Made by a program: the position numbers and the translations under genes. Below the pieces are notes generated by a model, which worked only from the letters and a program-made list of their open reading frames with translations, ran no database searches and had not been told where the DNA came from. Shown in pieces: positions 54,601-64,000 of a stretch of 64,000 nt of DNA (its first letter is position 1; each line of letters opens with the position of its first letter). Origin of the DNA: Nematostella vectensis (lineage: Eukaryota; Cnidaria; Anthozoa; Actiniaria; Edwardsiidae); assembly GCF_932526225.1 (NCBI RefSeq), contig NC_064040.1:4585681-4649680 (forward strand). The letters are read 5' to 3'.

Positions 54601-55691
54601 CCCATTTTGAAATCCTGGACCCGCCCCTGCACGGGTTACGCACAACCCATGCCATGCCAAATAAGGCATTCAAGTGCACGACCTCGCGGTTTTAAAACAG
54701 CCTTACCATCAGTTGCGGCAGTTGACCGGACACAACCCCATGAGGTCTGGTTTGATTTGTATGTGTCATTTGCAATTAGTATTATTTTTATAACGAAGAT
54801 GACATTTCAAATAAGATTATTTCATACCAAATAAGACGGACAGTTCCAATTAGTAGTTAGCGAGTAAGCAAACAAAATATTAAATGCGACTTCTAAAAAT
54901 TGCATGTGCATGTTTTTTTCCCATCATGTCTGACCATCTAAATTAGTCCGCAATGCAGAAATAAAAAACGGAGGGGGAGGGGTTCTGCTCAAAATCCAAA
55001 ATGGCGGCCCACACGAGGCTGGTTTTTCGCTATAAAAACACCGGCTAAATGGCTGCGTTGCAGGCTATTGTCGTGTCGATATGCTCTTTTGCGCGCTCAT
55101 GTCGTTAATATCAAATACTAAAATATACTCTCCACTTAAGAAAAAGAGGCAAAATGTACATACAAGTAATTTTCTATAATCTACCCCTTAACGTACTTTA
55201 ACATAACGTCACTGTCAATAGAAACCTAAAAAGCTGTAAACAAACTCTGATGTACGAGAGCCTCGTTACAAATGGCTTATTTATTAAGATACTCACGTGT
55301 AATCAGAATACCCATTCATCGAATCCAATCTCGCACACCAACAATACAACACAAGATTTGTAGAATAGAGATCACAAACACGACAGGTGCCTAACAATGA
55401 CCTAAGACTATCCCCAGTAACTATATATCTAGCACTTTAACCATGACGGAGAGAATATAAAACCAATTGTCCAAATAAGAAGGATACCGGGTACGATTCT
55501 GAGAACACTTGATCGTAACTTGTCATTCTAATACCGCCATTGATCAACTGTTAATACTGATACTTACCTGTAAGTGAAAGGTGAATCTGCTCTGGCTGCG
55601 GGGACTTCCATAATAGGTTGGAGCCCGGACACCACGCTTGTGCGATTGTGAGCTTGAGAAGGATTATACATGACAACAGCATGAATCCCAT
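39347..55691 (-). CDS. ACP7: Purple acid phosphatase (ACP7-type metallophosphoesterase), secreted
   Basis: Thirteen exons: 55691-55568, 54267-54067, 53385-53203, 51427-51402, 51323-51226, 50993-50931, 50844-50730, 50418-50305, 50102-50042, 49376-49309, 49205-49134, 43446-43309 and 39562-39347. Total 1479 nt, 492 aa, one open frame. It starts with a signal peptide (MGFMLLSCIILLKLTIAQA) and then a fibronectin-III-like domain (PSEMMVTWATM). All purple acid phosphatase metal-ligand motifs are present in order: GDLG, GDFAYD, GNHE, GHRPMYCSN and GHEHSYERLYP, so a dinuclear Fe-containing centre and activity are expected. The tail KVWLIKDTHG continues about 55 residues beyond the human ACP7 end with a Ser/Gln/Lys-rich extension. 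Introns carry a 3.4-kb minisatellite, a 5.4-kb transposon and a 1.5-kb minisatellite. The donor after 43309 is GTGTTT, a weak site. Confidence 0.93.
39773..43180. repeat. 3.4-kb (GCA)n-ACCACGACTGAA minisatellite, about 118 units
   Basis: Unit: ACCACGACTGAA followed by four to seven GCA-type triplets (some GTA or ACA). Unit lengths vary only by multiples of 3, so at least four frames stay open for over 1100 codons (TTTEAAAA; VVVAAAAAS; LLLLQSW; CCCCFSRG). It fills most of a 3.75-kb PAP intron (43308-39563). Larger blocks also recur, for example about 40680-41100 against 41640-42000. It is a satellite and not a protein gene. Confidence 0.97.
43684..43951. repeat. Subterminal octamer array, left
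   Basis: About 33 units of CCCCATCG, CCCCACGG or CCCCACGA, next to the left terminal repeat of the transposon. The inverted counterpart (GGGGCGAT, GGGGCCGT; about 14 units) lies at 48924-49038. False Gly/Trp-rich and Pro/His-rich frames run through both. Confidence 0.95.
44024..46845 (+). pseudogene. Transposon-borne HECT-type E3 ligase-like gene, frameshifted
   Basis: Probable exons: one starting at the ATG 44024 (MEGVEE), one at about 44174-44242 (VVEFLREELSLDDQVIDVF, SAM-like), and a main exon from 45122. Frames then change near 45660, 46060, 46300 and 46640, so at least four shifts break it. Recognisable parts are an N-terminal family domain, a poly-Asp run from a (GAT)n microsatellite (45547-45644), a region like VRHRHLGVQSRRFL and YDWVGSLS, and a HECT-like N-lobe (YVALGRIITHQIF). 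A C-lobe follows with FCTGSEYAEG and ARTCFNILVIPENY, where the Cys fits the HECT catalytic cysteine. The stop is at 46843-46845. This resembles the G2/M-phase-specific E3-like proteins common in fish and invertebrates. Confidence 0.75.
45005..45103. repeat. CCCA tetranucleotide microsatellite
   Basis: (CCCA)n blocks separated by GTGCATTACACC, ending about 19 bp before the acceptor (TTGTCCACAG) of the main HECT-like exon. Confidence 0.95.
47204..47475. repeat. AAAACCGC-stutter element between the two transposon genes
   Basis: Motifs such as AAAACCGC and AAAACGC recur on the plus strand, flanked by partly inverted G-rich and C-rich ends (GGGGGCGTAAAGGGGGTGCG against CCCTTTTGCGCCCCCC). Possibly a MITE inserted into the larger transposon. 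Confidence 0.45.
47676..48833 (-). pseudogene. IS3EU-like transposase (DDE integrase), frameshifted
   Basis: Three overlapping frames (48833-48411, 48504-48118, 48158-47676) together make one integrase-like protein. The N-terminal part is an HTH-type region (SYFLLGFQYCEILSFL, ISMRQLKRILR). The catalytic core has WHIDGYDKLKPFG (first Asp), VRADWGTEN (second Asp) and NQRIEAW (Glu). The tail contains FNIIQDELNLVAKHWNLHRI and RPSHN. At least two frameshifts (near 48510 and 48135) break it. The DDE residues are intact, so loss is recent or reflects assembly errors. Confidence 0.85.
49721..49975. repeat. 40-bp tandem repeat in a PAP intron
   Basis: About six copies of ACGACACCAGACACATTAAT plus TCGCAACCATATACATTAAT, in the intron between the exons at 50042 and 49376. 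Confidence 0.95.
51477..53020. repeat. 42-bp minisatellite, about 36 copies
   Basis: Unit GCGACGCGCGCTACCGTGGC plus CACCAATACAAAGTGTTATAAT, with variants (GTGTAACG, GAGG). The period is 14 codons, so several frames stay open for nearly 490 codons (GGHGSARRTITLCI; ATVATNTKCYNATR). It lies in the PAP intron between exons 53203 and 51427 and is not a gene. Confidence 0.97.
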
Positions 55692-56627
55692 TTTATCGAC
55701 ATTTTATACAAACATATTTTTAGGTTGGCACAGGAAGCAGGTATAAACACAAACTGACAGGTACCAATATTGCTAACACCCAGGAACACGGTACAAATAC
55801 CACAGATAACCCAAGACTGTTTGATCTCATGACGGAAAACATGACTTGACGTTTCCAATATGCTCATTTCACATCATAAAAGGAAGAAAATTCCCTTAAG
55901 TACTAAGTGTATAATATCAAATGCGACTTGTTTTAAATTGATGCTACTTTTTGTAAAATGTCATTGAAATTCGAGTTTTTCGTCCCTGAGCTCATACATA
56001 GCGCCAGGATGATTAAAGAAAATACTATTTCTTAAAAAACCAAAATCTTGATCTGTGCATTTACGGCTCGTTATTTGTGTTGAATACAAGGAACTGATGG
56101 CCATTGTAAGAAATTGTATCTTCTTTCACCATCTCTCCGAAATGCGCATATTCAGGGTTATCCGTCATGTCTACCCCCAAAACCCGGTTTCGACGATATA
56201 AAATATTGAATTGATAAATTTATGAATAGTTGAAGACCGGCATGGTTTCGGCCGAACTGCGGTTTCACATACAAACAAGGGCCATTGGTTAGAAATATTT
56301 GTAAAGGTTAAAATATTACGCTCTTTAAATGCAGACAACTGTACAAGGTTTTTTTTATCTCTGAATATTTTGATAAATAAACAGGTGAATATTCATTATG
56401 ACACGCAATGTGCGAACTATAAATTTTAGTTTTGTATGCCAAAAGCGAGGCCTGTTCTTATCCATAAGACCTTGCTTTGGAACTGTGTTCCCATTGTCTT
56501 TGTTTTGCAAATGACACCAACACATTTGAAGCCGCTAATACACGACTTGGTGTATTGTCCATTTAAATACTCCATTATCATCAAATGCAACAAGCAAGCA
56601 CAACACGCATGCGCACAGTTCGCGAGT
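55692..56627. other. PAP upstream and UBXN1 downstream region
   Basis: 936 bp between the PAP start and the UBXN1 stop, both on the minus strand. AT-rich; no gene or clear promoter element found. Confidence 0.5.
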
Positions 56628-59600
56628 TCACGTCTTCGTAAGAATCAACACTGCCGACGGAACTAGACCAGCATCCTTCAGGGTCGTGTTCATGTCGGCG
56701 GGCGAGAAGGTTTTGCGCGGGAAAGACGTCATAAGAGCGAACGGCGCGATGCCGTCTGTTCGGTTACCCTGCACGTATGCTACGACCGCGGACAGTGTGT
56801 CAGTGGCCTGGAACGAGCCCGTCATTGTCGCGCCGTTTGTAAGTCGAAACTGGAAAAAAAAATTAGACATTGGTACACGGGCGGTAGGATAGATCGCAAC
56901 GGCCGTCATTGTCGTGCCGTTTGTAAGTCGAAACTGGAAAAAAAATTAGACATTGGTACACGGGCGGTAGGATAGATCGCAACGGTTATGTATGGTTTGA
57001 TGGTGGTTTAGTCGCCCTTGTTTTAATAGCCTTTGAAGCGTTTTTTACAGCCGTACGTGTCTCTTTGACCCTTTTTACAAACTACACCGCCCTGGATCAA
57101 TAAATAATTGTCGCCCTCTAGCTCTCTTGAAAGCTAAGACAAAATACATCAACCCATAAACTATCCTATAGCCCGTGATTGGTACCATGGGTTACAAAGG
57201 TTCTCTGACCGCCGAAAACTTGAAAGCGCGCCGCAAACCCGTTTGGTAAGTAAGTAATGAAGTAAGTAAGTAATAACTAAGACAAATTCATCAAACCATA
57301 CATAATAACCCATAAACTATCCTATATCCCGTGATTGGTACCATGGGTTACAAAGGTTCTCTGACCGCCGAAAACTCGAAAGCGCCGCAAACCCGTTTGG
57401 TAATAACCTATATTGTAACGTTTTACAGGTTTGGTAATTACCTATATTGTAACGTTCAATATTTATGAAATACAGGAATTTTTCATGTTTTACAGTTTTG
57501 TGTGTACCTGTATTTTACACATGCTGTAGTCTTTAGGCGGAGCTTGAGCCTGCGGCACTACTGGTGAAGGTTGGGCAGCGGCTTCAGATGTCTCCTTTTC
57601 AGAAGATTTTGCAAACTTAAAAACAAAAAAGTGGAATTTAAGTCGGGGATCATGCTCCATGCTTTCCACGGCCTATAACTGCCTTGTGCGTGGTGCTATG
57701 GTAGTGATGACAATGATGGGATAGTGATAGGGGGCTTATAGTGCTGGTGGTGGTGGTGATGATGATGAGGGAAATGGTTTTGGGTGGTTATATGGAGATG
57801 GTGTTGGTGATATGTGATGGTGGTGATTATGATTGTGATGGTAATGGTGATGATGATGATGACGGTGGTGGTGATGATGATGATGATGGTGATGGTGGTG
57901 ATGGTAATAGTGGTGGTGGTGATGATGATGATGATGATGGTAATGGTGATGGTGGTGATGGTTATAGTGGTGATGGTTATGATGATGATGATGATGATGA
58001 TGGTGGTAGTGGTGATGATGATGGTGGTGGTCATGATGATGATGATGATGGTGGTAATGATGATGGTGGTGATGATAATGGTGATAATGATGATGGTAGT
58101 GGTGATGATGCTGGTGGTGGTAATGATAATAATGGTGATGGTGGTGATGGTAATAGTGGTGGTGGTTATGATGATGGTGGTGGTGATGATGATGATGGTG
58201 GTAATGGTGATGGTGGTGATGGTAATAGTGGTGATGGTTATGATGATGATGATGATGATGGTGATGGTGATGATGATGATGGTGGTAATGATAATGGTGG
58301 TGGTGATAATGGTGATGATGATGATGGTGGTGATGATGATGATGGTGGTAATGATGATGGTGGTGATGATAATGGTGATGATGATGATGGTGGTGGTGAT
58401 GATGATGATGATGGTGGTGGTAATGATAATAATGGTGATGGTAATAGTGGTGATGGTTATGATGATGATGATGGTAGTAATGGTGATGGCGGTGATGGTA
58501 ATAGTGGTGATGGTTATGATGATGATGATGATGATGATGGTGGTGGTGATGATGATGATGGTGGTAATGATGATGGTGGTGATGATAATGGTGATGATGA
58601 TAATGGTGATGGTGGTGATGGTAATAGTGGTGGTGGTTATGATAATGATGGTGGTGGATATGGTGATGGGTGTTGATGATAATTGTGGTTATGATGATGA
58701 CGGTGGTTATGATGATGATGGTGGTGGATATGGTGATGGGTGTTGATGATAAAAGTGGTTAAGATGATGATGGTGGTTATGATGATGATGGTGATGGGTG
58801 TTGATGATGATGGTGGTTATGATGATGATGGTGGTGGATATGGTGATGGGTGTTGATGATAATGGTGGTTATCATGATGATGGTGGTGGTGATGATGATG
58901 GTGGTTATGATGATGATGGTGGTGGTAATGATAATAATGGTGATGGGTGTTGATGCTCAAGGGTCCAGTGATTCCTTTCTTTGACTGCAAGGAGCCCCCA
59001 TAAAGACAGCTGAGTCACAAGATGCATGGCAGAGAGCATGACACAAGATAACTAGACCACCCCTGGGCGATGGCGGAGGTGATTGAAGGCAATGTGGCAT
59101 ACTAGTATACATACCTTCTTTGCCCTTTCAGCTTTGTCTTTTTCAATCTTCTCCCTCACTCTCTGCCTGATAAAGTAAAAAGTAATGTTAACTCAGGTTA
59201 AAGAATATCAGCTACTCATAAAGGTTTATTAGCAAATATTGTCAAAACCAATACTACCAATAACCAAAATAATCAACAATTGTCAAGCCCAATACTAGAT
59301 TAAAATAATCTCAATTAAGTCTGGTCTTCATATAATCGCACTTAATCGCAGCTAATTTCTATTGCAAAGTGGTTTCCATATGATCACACTCGATGAGTGA
59401 GTTTCCATATAATCGTAAACAACTGCCTGCATTCTTGTTTGATGATACTGAAACCTGCCTTTACTCGTGTGAATCAGCTGATAGAAAGGATGTTCGTGTG
59501 ACTCAGTATCAAGTAGGAGTGTTAAATGGTGGCTTGTTTGGCCTTCTTTGAGTCCAATGCAAACTGAGCAAGAAAATATTACGAACCTTGCCATCTTTTC

Positions 59601-61654
59601 TTCTTGCTTTTCTCGCCTTTTAAAATCTGCTAGTTTCTTAGCTTCATCCAATTCCATCCTGAAACAAAACAAACCACTAAATAACATAGATCCACTTTGT
59701 TTGATTGCACCTTTGATCATCTGACATGTAAGAATGCATTATGGAAATAAATAAATCATTACATAGTTAAACTATAGTGTGGAAGGCTTAAATGTTAATA
59801 GACTGTATCAAACTGAGCTAAGTAAAGTAAAAATTGAAAATGCAAGCGAAGATGGAAACACTTACTGTTGTTTTATCTGAGTAATCTCTTTCCCAGTTTT
59901 TCTTCGAATCTTTTCTTTCTCAAGCTTTTCCTATAAATGAAGAGCCATTAAAGAAATGATAAAAATTAGTAATATGGAGAAAAAACAACCACCACCACTT
60001 TTGAGGTAATAATTATAGTCTCCTTTGCAGGCTTTTTGCCAAAAAAAGCTCATGAAAAGAACCAAGGCAGCTCGCGGGTGCTCATCCTTATCCACATTTG
60101 GCACTGTCCCCTCCCCCCTTTCTCTAGGAATGTGTTCACCACAGGAACCATGTGAAGCTATTTGGATCCATTCCCAGTTTTCTAACATTTAGAGATGCTC
60201 ACAGAGGAAGATAGAAGTATCACACCATTCTACCTTTTTTTCTATCTCAGCTTTTTCCTGTCGCCTTTCTTTTATCTTTTGTTGTAATCTAGTGCAAAAT
60301 CAATTAATGAAATGTCAAAAGACGGAATAGAAGAGGCATAGCATGGAAGTAGTGAGTGCAAAATCAATTAATGAAATGTCAAAAGACGGAATAGAAGAGG
60401 CATAGCATGGAAGTAGTGAGTGCAAAATCAATTAATGAAATGTCAAAAGACGGAATAGAAGTAGTGAACCCAGATTATTTATAACATCTTGATCCAGGAG
60501 AAATATATCTTAACCTGAATTTCAGAAACAAACAAAGAAGACAAAAGCAATGTGAACATTTGACAGTGCAAACGGGAATAGAAACCTGGTAGCATGAGCT
60601 CAATTTTTATCTGCAATGTAAAATTTTCAAATTCCTTGTTTGTGTTGAATTCGGTTTGTTTAGGTTATGGCCTTGCACATGGTAATGCGCATCAGAGCGT
60701 AGCATCAATTCTAACGCTAGGTTTATTATTATAACTTTGATCTCGAGAAAGCTACACACTTTTTATTTTATTTGGATAACGGTTGTCTAATATGCATCTT
60801 GAATCCAAAGTTAGAGATTTCAAAAACAAATTTAAAAAAATATATCAACATAAAAACAGTGCCATAAAAACGGTCCGTTTTAAAGCCCATTTTTTATGAA
60901 CATTGCCACCTCCAACAACAAAACATGCAACTGCAGACAAAAGAATGCGTGCCCCCTTGACGGAAACTGCCTCCAATCATCTGTTATCTACCAAGCCACT
61001 GTAACAAGAAAGGACAACAACACCTCCGAAACCTACATAGGACTAACCGAGAACGAATTCAAGACAAGATATAGAAACCACACCGCCTCATTCCGACACG
61101 CTAAACACATAAACTCGACCGAACTAAGCAAGTACATATGGAGCCTTAAAGACAACGACATAGAACACTTTATTTCATGGAAAATCCTGTCATCTCACTC
61201 CACCTACAACAGCTCTAGCAAAAGATGTAATCTCTGCCAGAAAGAAAAACTTATCATTATCCGCCAACCCAAGCTATCAACTTTAAACAAGCGTAACAAG
61301 CTAGTGTCTTCGTGCCGCCACAGGAACAAAGCCTTGTTATGCAACAGCTGAACTATTCAATTTCACCATAACAGCCATTCAAATTTCACGCCCTATTTTT
61401 ATGTTAATTTTATACATAGATAGTATATAAGTGATGGTAGTAATATATTCTTATTAAATCTCCTGATGAGTGGGCAACCACGAAACAGGCTTGTAGAGAT
61501 GAAACAGTAGTTCGTGTGTTTTTTTCTACAAACCAATATATATATTATTTCCCTTATACTAAGTTTTCTTTCTATTGAATTGTTTGCTGTTTTTACTATA
61601 TTTCTCATATCAAGTGTATTTTGAGATGCTATGAGTTAGTTAGTTAGTCTAGGC

Positions 61655-61729
<75 letters not shown>

Positions 61730-64000
61730 CTAGTTAGTTAGTTAGTTAATTAGTTAGTTTGCTAATTAGTTAGTTAGTCAGTTAGTTAGTTTAGTCTAAG
61801 TTACTAAGTTTTAAATACTTTATATAAAATATTGTTACCTTAATTTTATATTGTAAAGCGCCACTGGATTCATAGTAGAAGTGGCGCTATAAAAATAGAT
61901 TATTATTATTATTATTATTATTACGTCGGGCCTTTTTTTGCCCTTTTTGCCTTCATTGAGCCGTTTTTGCCCTTTTGCTTATTGCCTTTTTTTGCCCATT
62001 GCGCCCTTTTTGCCCATGGCGCCTTTTTTGCCTTTTTTGGCTTTTTTGCCCTTTTTTGCCTTATTTTGCCATCACGCTCTTTCTGCATTTTCATTGTGCT
62101 TTTTATGCAGTATGAAGTGTTTTTTTTCTATCTATTTAAGCATATTTTTTATCCCTAGACAATATCAGCATGGAGAAATATACATTCTATAATGAAAATA
62201 AGTTTAGAAGCCTAAATTGTTCAATGATAGAGCTCCCATATAATCTGAATTTTCCGAAGCTGGATTAAATTTTGATTTTTTTATAGCAGGATTCTAGAGA
62301 GGCGCGCGAAAAAAGGCAAAAAAGTGGGCGATAGGGCAAAAACGCAAAAAAGTGCGCGATAGGGCAAAAAAGGGCAAAAACATGCGGAATAGGGCAAAAC
62401 TAGGCAAAAAAGGCAAAACAGATTTGCAGCGTTCAAATGTTACGCAGCAGTTTATGATAACTACATAACGTCCATACTTCGACAACAAAATATAGAGGTT
62501 TTCTATTAGGTTAGAAAAATAGTATGACTATTTTTAAAAAAACTACGATAATCAAACTTTTATATCCCAAATTCCGGATACGTATAACGCAATACTTAAG
62601 AAATAGCAGTAAATCTAAAACGAAATGTCGAGAAATTCCTATTTGAGCCAGGCTGGCGCAACACCATGTGCAAGGCCTTATTTGATAGTTTACTTGATTC
62701 ACAATACATATACCTCATCTCACTGTATACTTCACTCTAATTTTCAAATTTTTTTAGCTGATTCCAAAACCTGTTTTTACAAAAAAGATTTGGATTACGA
62801 GACACAATTGGATCAGCAAAAATGGGAAGCAAAAGGACACTTCATCACTTCATGTTGTTCTTTATGGTGATGATGTTAATGATGTTGTTGTTATTGTTGT
62901 TGAACATCTAAATCTCGGTTGTATCTGCCAACTCAGCCAATGATAACATAGCACGTATAGACTTACTTTTCAAGGTTTCTCTGTTTTTCCTCTGCTGTTA
63001 ATGGTTTGATCTCTTCTGTTGACTCTGAAAAGTTTGCATGTCCAGTGCGTGCTGCATGAAACTGTGATAAAATACTGTGCTTACAATCCATCAGATAGAC
63101 CATGGGGGAGGAGGGGCAGAGTTTGTCCCTGGCTTTGAGTTTGCATCACAATTGTTATAGACAACACATTGGTACATACCTGGACATCATTCTCTGATCG
63201 CAGTCTCTTTCCACAACTGTTGAGAAAGCGGGATAAGTTTGCATTCAAGTAATTCTGTGCCCTTAACAATTCAGCCTTTCACCACTGTACAATACATGTG
63301 AAATACCAAGTAAGTCTTGCTTTCTTTTTAAAGTGTGTTCATATGGACTGGTACCATCTTGATTGCCCATTTTCCCTCTCCCACCCTGCCCTTCTCCCCC
63401 CCCCCTGATACTTACTCATCACCGATTAGTAAGAGGGCTTGTCCAGGGGCTGCCTCCCCCACTATCCCCACCCTTTCCTTATGTTTTGGTCCCCCCTGAA
63501 AACTGATTTATCACAGATGAGTGATAGTTTTTGTTGATGGATTGCCTCCCAGTTATCCCCACCCTTCCTGTATTCCCCTCCCCCCACCTCCCCTGGATAC
63601 TTACTCATCACAGACAAGTGAGAGTGCTTGCTGAGGGGCTGCCTCCCCACTCTCCCCTCCCTGACCTTCTTCCTGATCCCCCACTGACTGGGAATCACCA
63701 GGTGCAGCCGCACACATGGCCTCTTGGGGCGGGGCCGTGTCTGCAATTGAAAGCATGCAAATAATAAAGGAATCAAAGATAAACGCATCCTTGTATGTGA
63801 GTGGCTTCTCTAAATCAAAATAGTTGTGTGTAATTTTGGTGAAGCAGCAAGCACTATTCCACGGCGCGCACACAGGAGTGGCTGAGGGGGGGGATGCGCA
63901 GTCATAGGTATCATATGGAAAAAGTATAGAATTTGAAAATTCGTTAAAAAGAAATGACACACTTTTTGGCCGTCAAGAGGTGCGCGCGCACCCTGCGCAC
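56628..64000 (-). CDS. UBXN1: UBXN1 (SAKS1-type UBX-domain protein), 5' part off the window
   Basis: Adaptor that binds ubiquitinated clients and the p97/VCP ATPase. Nine exons visible: 63740-63605, 63216-63180, 63061-62967, 60288-60234, 59930-59866, 59658-59587, 59166-59115, 57615-57508 and 56849-56628, all in frame. An acidic linker comes first, then a C2H2-like finger (CDDC..., FHAARTGHANF) typical of invertebrate UBXN1, then ESTEEIKPLTAEEK. A long charged coiled coil follows (KEITQIKQQ, DEAKKLADFKRREK, QRVREKIEKDKAERAKK) and the UBX domain ends the protein, with FPRKTF as the p97-binding loop and GLVPSAVLIL near the end. The N-terminal UBA domain should lie beyond 64000. The last exon's acceptor is duplicated 84 bp upstream, in frame. 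Confidence 0.92.
56821..56988. repeat. 84-bp tandem duplication over the UBXN1 last-exon acceptor
   Basis: Two near-identical copies (starting 56821 and 56905) include the start of the UBX exon, its CCAG acceptor and the poly-pyrimidine tract. Using the upstream acceptor (exon start 56933) would add 84 nt, 28 in-frame codons with no stop (from FRLTNGTTMT to VPMSNFFFQ). Confidence 0.95.
57134..57455. repeat. Tandem duplication in the last UBXN1 intron
   Basis: Two copies, about 57134-57245 and 57270-57402, of a block containing CCATAAACTATCCTATA, GGTACCATGGGTTACAAAGG and CGCAAACCCGTTTGGTAA, followed by a short CCTATATTGTAACGTT duplication. GTAA stutters lie between them. Confidence 0.85.
57695..58955. 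repeat. GAT/GGT microsatellite, about 1.26 kb
   Basis: Interrupted (GAT)n and (GGT)n with longer-range duplications (GGTGGTGATGGTAATAGTGG), in the UBXN1 intron between exons 59115 and 57615. False Gly/Asp- and Met/Val-rich frames of over 300 codons result. Confidence 0.97.
60291..60470. repeat. Approximately 64-bp tandem repeat abutting a UBXN1 acceptor
   Basis: About 2.5 copies of a unit from GTGCAAAATCAATTAATG to CATGGAAGTAGTGA, starting 2-3 bases from the acceptor of exon 60288-60234. The repeat begins inside the acceptor's own flank. Confidence 0.9.
60896..61351 (+). CDS. Penelope GIY-YIG endonuclease fragment
   Basis: 151 codons. A Cys-rich start (CNCRQKNACPLDGNC) matches the finger-like motif before the Penelope endonuclease. 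The GIY-YIG core is VIYQATV then TYIGLT, with KTRYRNH and the conserved Glu in TELSKYIW. CNLCQKEKLIII closes the domain, and the stop is at 61349-61351. In an intact element it would follow a reverse transcriptase; here a stop lies just upstream of the ATG, so it is a truncated remnant although this ORF is uninterrupted. Confidence 0.85.
   Translation: MNIATSNNKTCNCRQKNACPLDGNCLQSSVIYQATVTRKDNNTSETYIGLTENEFKTRYRNHTASFRHAKHINSTELSKYIWSLKDNDIEHFISWKILSSHSTYNSSSKRCNLCQKEKLIIIRQPKLSTLNKRNKLVSSCRHRNKALLCNS
61458..61500 (+). ncRNA. Hammerhead ribozyme, type I, minimal
   Basis: All core elements are present. Stem I ATCTC (61458-61462) pairs with GAGAT (61496-61500). CTGATGA (61463-61469) is followed by stem II GTGG/CCAC with a GCAA loop (61470-61481), then GAAA (61482-61485). 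Stem III is three base pairs (ACA with TGT) around GGCT. The cleavage site follows A at 61495. Penelope-like elements are known to carry such ribozymes. Confidence 0.85.
61630..61795. repeat. TTAG microsatellite
   Basis: (GTTA)n with a few variants, within the 3' part of the Penelope-like element. Confidence 0.95.
61927..62421. mobile_element. TTTTTGCC-stutter foldback element
   Basis: The left part (61927-62090) is rich in TTTTTGCCC; the right part (62300-62421) carries its complement (GGGCAAAAA) with short spacers such as GCGCGATA. About 210 bp of unique sequence lies between. It has no coding capacity and directly follows the Penelope-like remnant. Confidence 0.6.
63862..64000. repeat. 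Interspersed repeat, copy of 17626-17757
   Basis: Same motifs as the left copy (GGCTGAGGGGGGGGATGCG, GTCATAGGT, AAATGACACACTTTTTGGCC), same orientation, cut by the window edge. It lies upstream of the first visible UBXN1 exon. Confidence 0.65.

Larger units (their letters stand above)
60890..61925 (+). mobile_element. 5'-truncated Penelope-like retroelement
   Basis: Contains the C-terminal GIY-YIG ORF (60896-61351), a hammerhead ribozyme (61458-61500), a TTAG microsatellite (about 61630-61795) and a terminal (ATT)n (61900-61921). The reverse transcriptase part is missing. It lies in the 60289-62966 UBXN1 intron, in the opposite orientation to that gene. Confidence 0.85.

Noticed and set aside
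55701-55708. TATAAAAT before the PAP start codon
   Set aside because: Only about 10 nt from the ATG, so transcription from it would start downstream of the start codon.
57741-58746. 310-codon Gly/Asp- and Met/Val-rich frames
   Set aside because: GAT/GGT microsatellite in a UBXN1 intron.

Overview
The window is eukaryotic, intron-rich and repeat-laden. Gene content suggests a cnidarian, most likely an anthozoan such as a sea anemone: a secreted multi-ShKT/CAP protein, small exons with good GT-AG sites, Penelope-like and IS3EU-like transposons and many foldback MITEs. The species call is an inference. I rebuilt five genes exon by exon. Complete models keep one open frame across all junctions.

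Layout. ARID4 (minus, 5' exons only, running off the left edge) has an ATG-only first coding exon near 1680. RBM34 (minus, 3442-18713, 11 exons) carries a nested LRRC27-like gene (13315-14157) and a 5.5 kb foldback transposon (7370-12878) in one intron. A 519 bp divergent promoter region separates RBM34 from GALNT2 (plus, 19233-25952, 15 exons). A secreted protein with six ShKT domains and a C-terminal CAP domain follows on the minus strand (27912-36211), with a possible alternative signal-peptide exon and TATA box near 38 kb. A purple acid phosphatase (minus, 39347-55691, 13 exons) has introns filled by a 3.4 kb minisatellite, a 1.5 kb minisatellite and a 5.4 kb DNA transposon. UBXN1 (minus, from 56628 past the right edge) holds a truncated Penelope-like element with a recognisable hammerhead ribozyme.

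Gene functions are mostly unrelated housekeeping or secretory roles: chromatin (ARID4), nucleolar RNA binding (RBM34), Golgi O-glycosylation (GALNT2), p97/ubiquitin adaptor (UBXN1), and secreted or lysosomal proteins (PAP, ShKT-CAP). As I recall human chromosome 1q42, ARID4B and RBM34 are neighbours and GALNT2 lies a few megabases away, so the left third may be ancient synteny.

The most unusual theme is tandem repeats grown from exon edges. The RBM34 exon-4 donor, the GALNT2 exon-13 donor, the GALNT2 stop-codon end and the UBXN1 last-exon acceptor have each been copied in tandem. Most very long open frames here are translations of period-3 satellites and are not genes.
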